Below the pieces are notes generated by a model that made no database searches, was not told the origin of the DNA, and saw only the letters and a program-made list of their open reading frames with translations. The position numbers and the translations under genes are program-made. 14,329 nucleotides of DNA, taken from positions 1-14,329 of the forward strand of contig CBDHDN010000050.1 of assembly GCA_965261585.1 (NCBI GenBank). Reading direction: 5' to 3'. The DNA comes from CBDHDN01 sp965261585. Its GTDB lineage: Bacteria > Pseudomonadota > Alphaproteobacteria > UBA6615. Below are positions 13,422 through 14,329 of the stretch, piece after piece; the first letter of the stretch is position 1; each line of letters opens with the position of its first letter.

Positions 13422-14282
13422 TCAGTGGCTCATCAGGGCCGGCAGCGTGCCAGCGCCCAGCACACCGCGGGTCGCCCCGCCCAGGATCATCTCGCGCAGC
13501 CGGCTGTGGCCATAGCCGCCAATGACGAGAAGGTCGCAGTCGGCCGCGTTGGCCGCGGCGAGCAGCGAGGCGCCGACGCCGTCGACCTCCTCCGCCCGCG
13601 TCGCCCCCGCCTGGATACCGCGCCATGCCAGGGCTTCCGCCAGCGCATCGGGTGACCCGGTGCCACCGAGGGCCTCGCCGATACCGATGACGACCACGCT
13701 GTCGGCAAGCCGCAGCAGGGGCTGCGCATCAGCGACGGCGCGGGCCGCCTCGGCACTGCCGTCCCAGCCGATGGCGACACGCGTCGCGACGGCGCCGTGC
13801 CAGTCCCCCCCGCGGCACGGCCATCAACGGCCGGCCGGTGCTGAACAGCGCCGCCTCGATGCTGAGGGTGGCCTCGATATGCTCCGCCGTCGTCGCGTGC
13901 GGCAGCACGATGAGGTCGAACAGCCGCCCGTGCCTTTTTCGACCCAGGCCGACGGCTGCCCTTCGACCTCGCGCCACGCCGTGCTGGCGCCGTTCGGTCC
14001 GGGCGGCTTCTCGACGGTCGGCAACGCTCCGGCGACACTGGCAAAGGTCTTGCGTGCCGCGGCCGACCTTTTGTCGACCTCCCGCTGCGCGTCCGCCACC
14101 ATCTGGTCGATCATCGAGGCCGTCATCCCCGGTGCCGCGATGGCGATCGAGGCGCGCGGGTCGGCGGTCACGTGAACCGCCTCGATGTGGGCGCGGCAGC
14201 GCTCGGCCAGCGCGACGGCCGCGGCCAGCGTCGCGTCGTCTCCCTCGGCGCCGAACAACGGCACGGCAATCGTCTTGATCAT
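13422..14282 (-). CDS. Tandem-domain universal stress protein, broken by two compensating frameshifts
   Basis: A UspA-type protein of 287 codons including stop, if two one-base shifts are corrected. The first domain starts MIKTIAVPLFG and runs intact to about 13940. There a run of five A (13935-13939, minus-strand sense) lacks one base, and the sequence continues in another frame (GRLFDLIVLPHATTAEHIEATL). A run of seven G (13805-13811) then has one base too many, after which the second domain reads VAIGWDGSAEAARAV through to the nucleotide-binding signature GGYGHSRLREMILGGATRGVL. The two shifts cancel exactly. The start at 14282 has AAGGGA upstream. Tandem Usp proteins often serve low-oxygen, starvation or redox stress survival. 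Both shifts lie in homopolymers, so sequencing error is as likely as true decay. It is the first gene of a four-gene operon. Confidence 0.8.
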
Positions 14283-14329
14283 GTCTGGTCCCTTCCGCCC
14301 GTGGCGATTTCGCACCCTAGTGCACCGAC

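Noticed and set aside
1..14329. CRISPR array, tRNA or rRNA gene
   Set aside because: No regularly spaced repeats and no tRNA- or rRNA-like sequence were recognised on either strand.

Overview
The window is high-GC DNA with tightly packed operons. It looks like an alphaproteobacterium able to oxidise carbon monoxide in air. This placement rests on the cox gene order, the close likeness to Oligotropha (Afipia) carboxidovorans cox proteins, and two small hypothetical proteins of a kind I associate with Alphaproteobacteria. It is an inference from sequence read by eye, not a database result.

Positions 1-7277 (minus strand) hold one compact operon, read right to left as coxM, coxS, coxL, coxD, coxE, coxF and a mocA-like gene that runs off the left edge. 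CoxL carries the AYRCSFR active-site loop of form I aerobic CO dehydrogenase, whose active-site cysteine holds the copper of the Mo-S-Cu centre, and the M-S-L order is also form I. CoxM (FAD), CoxS (two [2Fe-2S]) and CoxL (molybdopterin cytosine dinucleotide) form the enzyme. CoxD (AAA+ ATPase), CoxE (VWA domain) and CoxF (XdhC-like) belong to its metal-centre assembly. The MocA-like protein would attach CMP to the cofactor. Gene junctions are 1-bp or 4-bp overlaps or short gaps. The exception is coxL-coxD, where a perfect 10-bp hairpin covers the coxD start.

Positions 7278-8539 hold the region upstream of coxM, with a spaced pair of direct repeats, and one lone gene for a membrane-anchored SH3-like protein.

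Positions 8540-12599 are a mobile block. It contains a complete IS3-family element (8540-10101), a stretch with no convincing gene, a serine recombinase gene (10565-11155), and a second, different IS3-family element (11171-12584) flanked by an unusually long 14-15 bp direct repeat.

Positions 12600-14329 (minus strand) hold another operon: a tandem universal stress protein (with two compensating homopolymer frameshifts in the sequence as given), two small conserved hypothetical proteins, and the N-terminal stub of a PAS-domain protein. The stub's coding sequence breaks off where the mobile block begins. The rest of that PAS gene is not found in the window, so the junction involved deletion or rearrangement as well as insertion.
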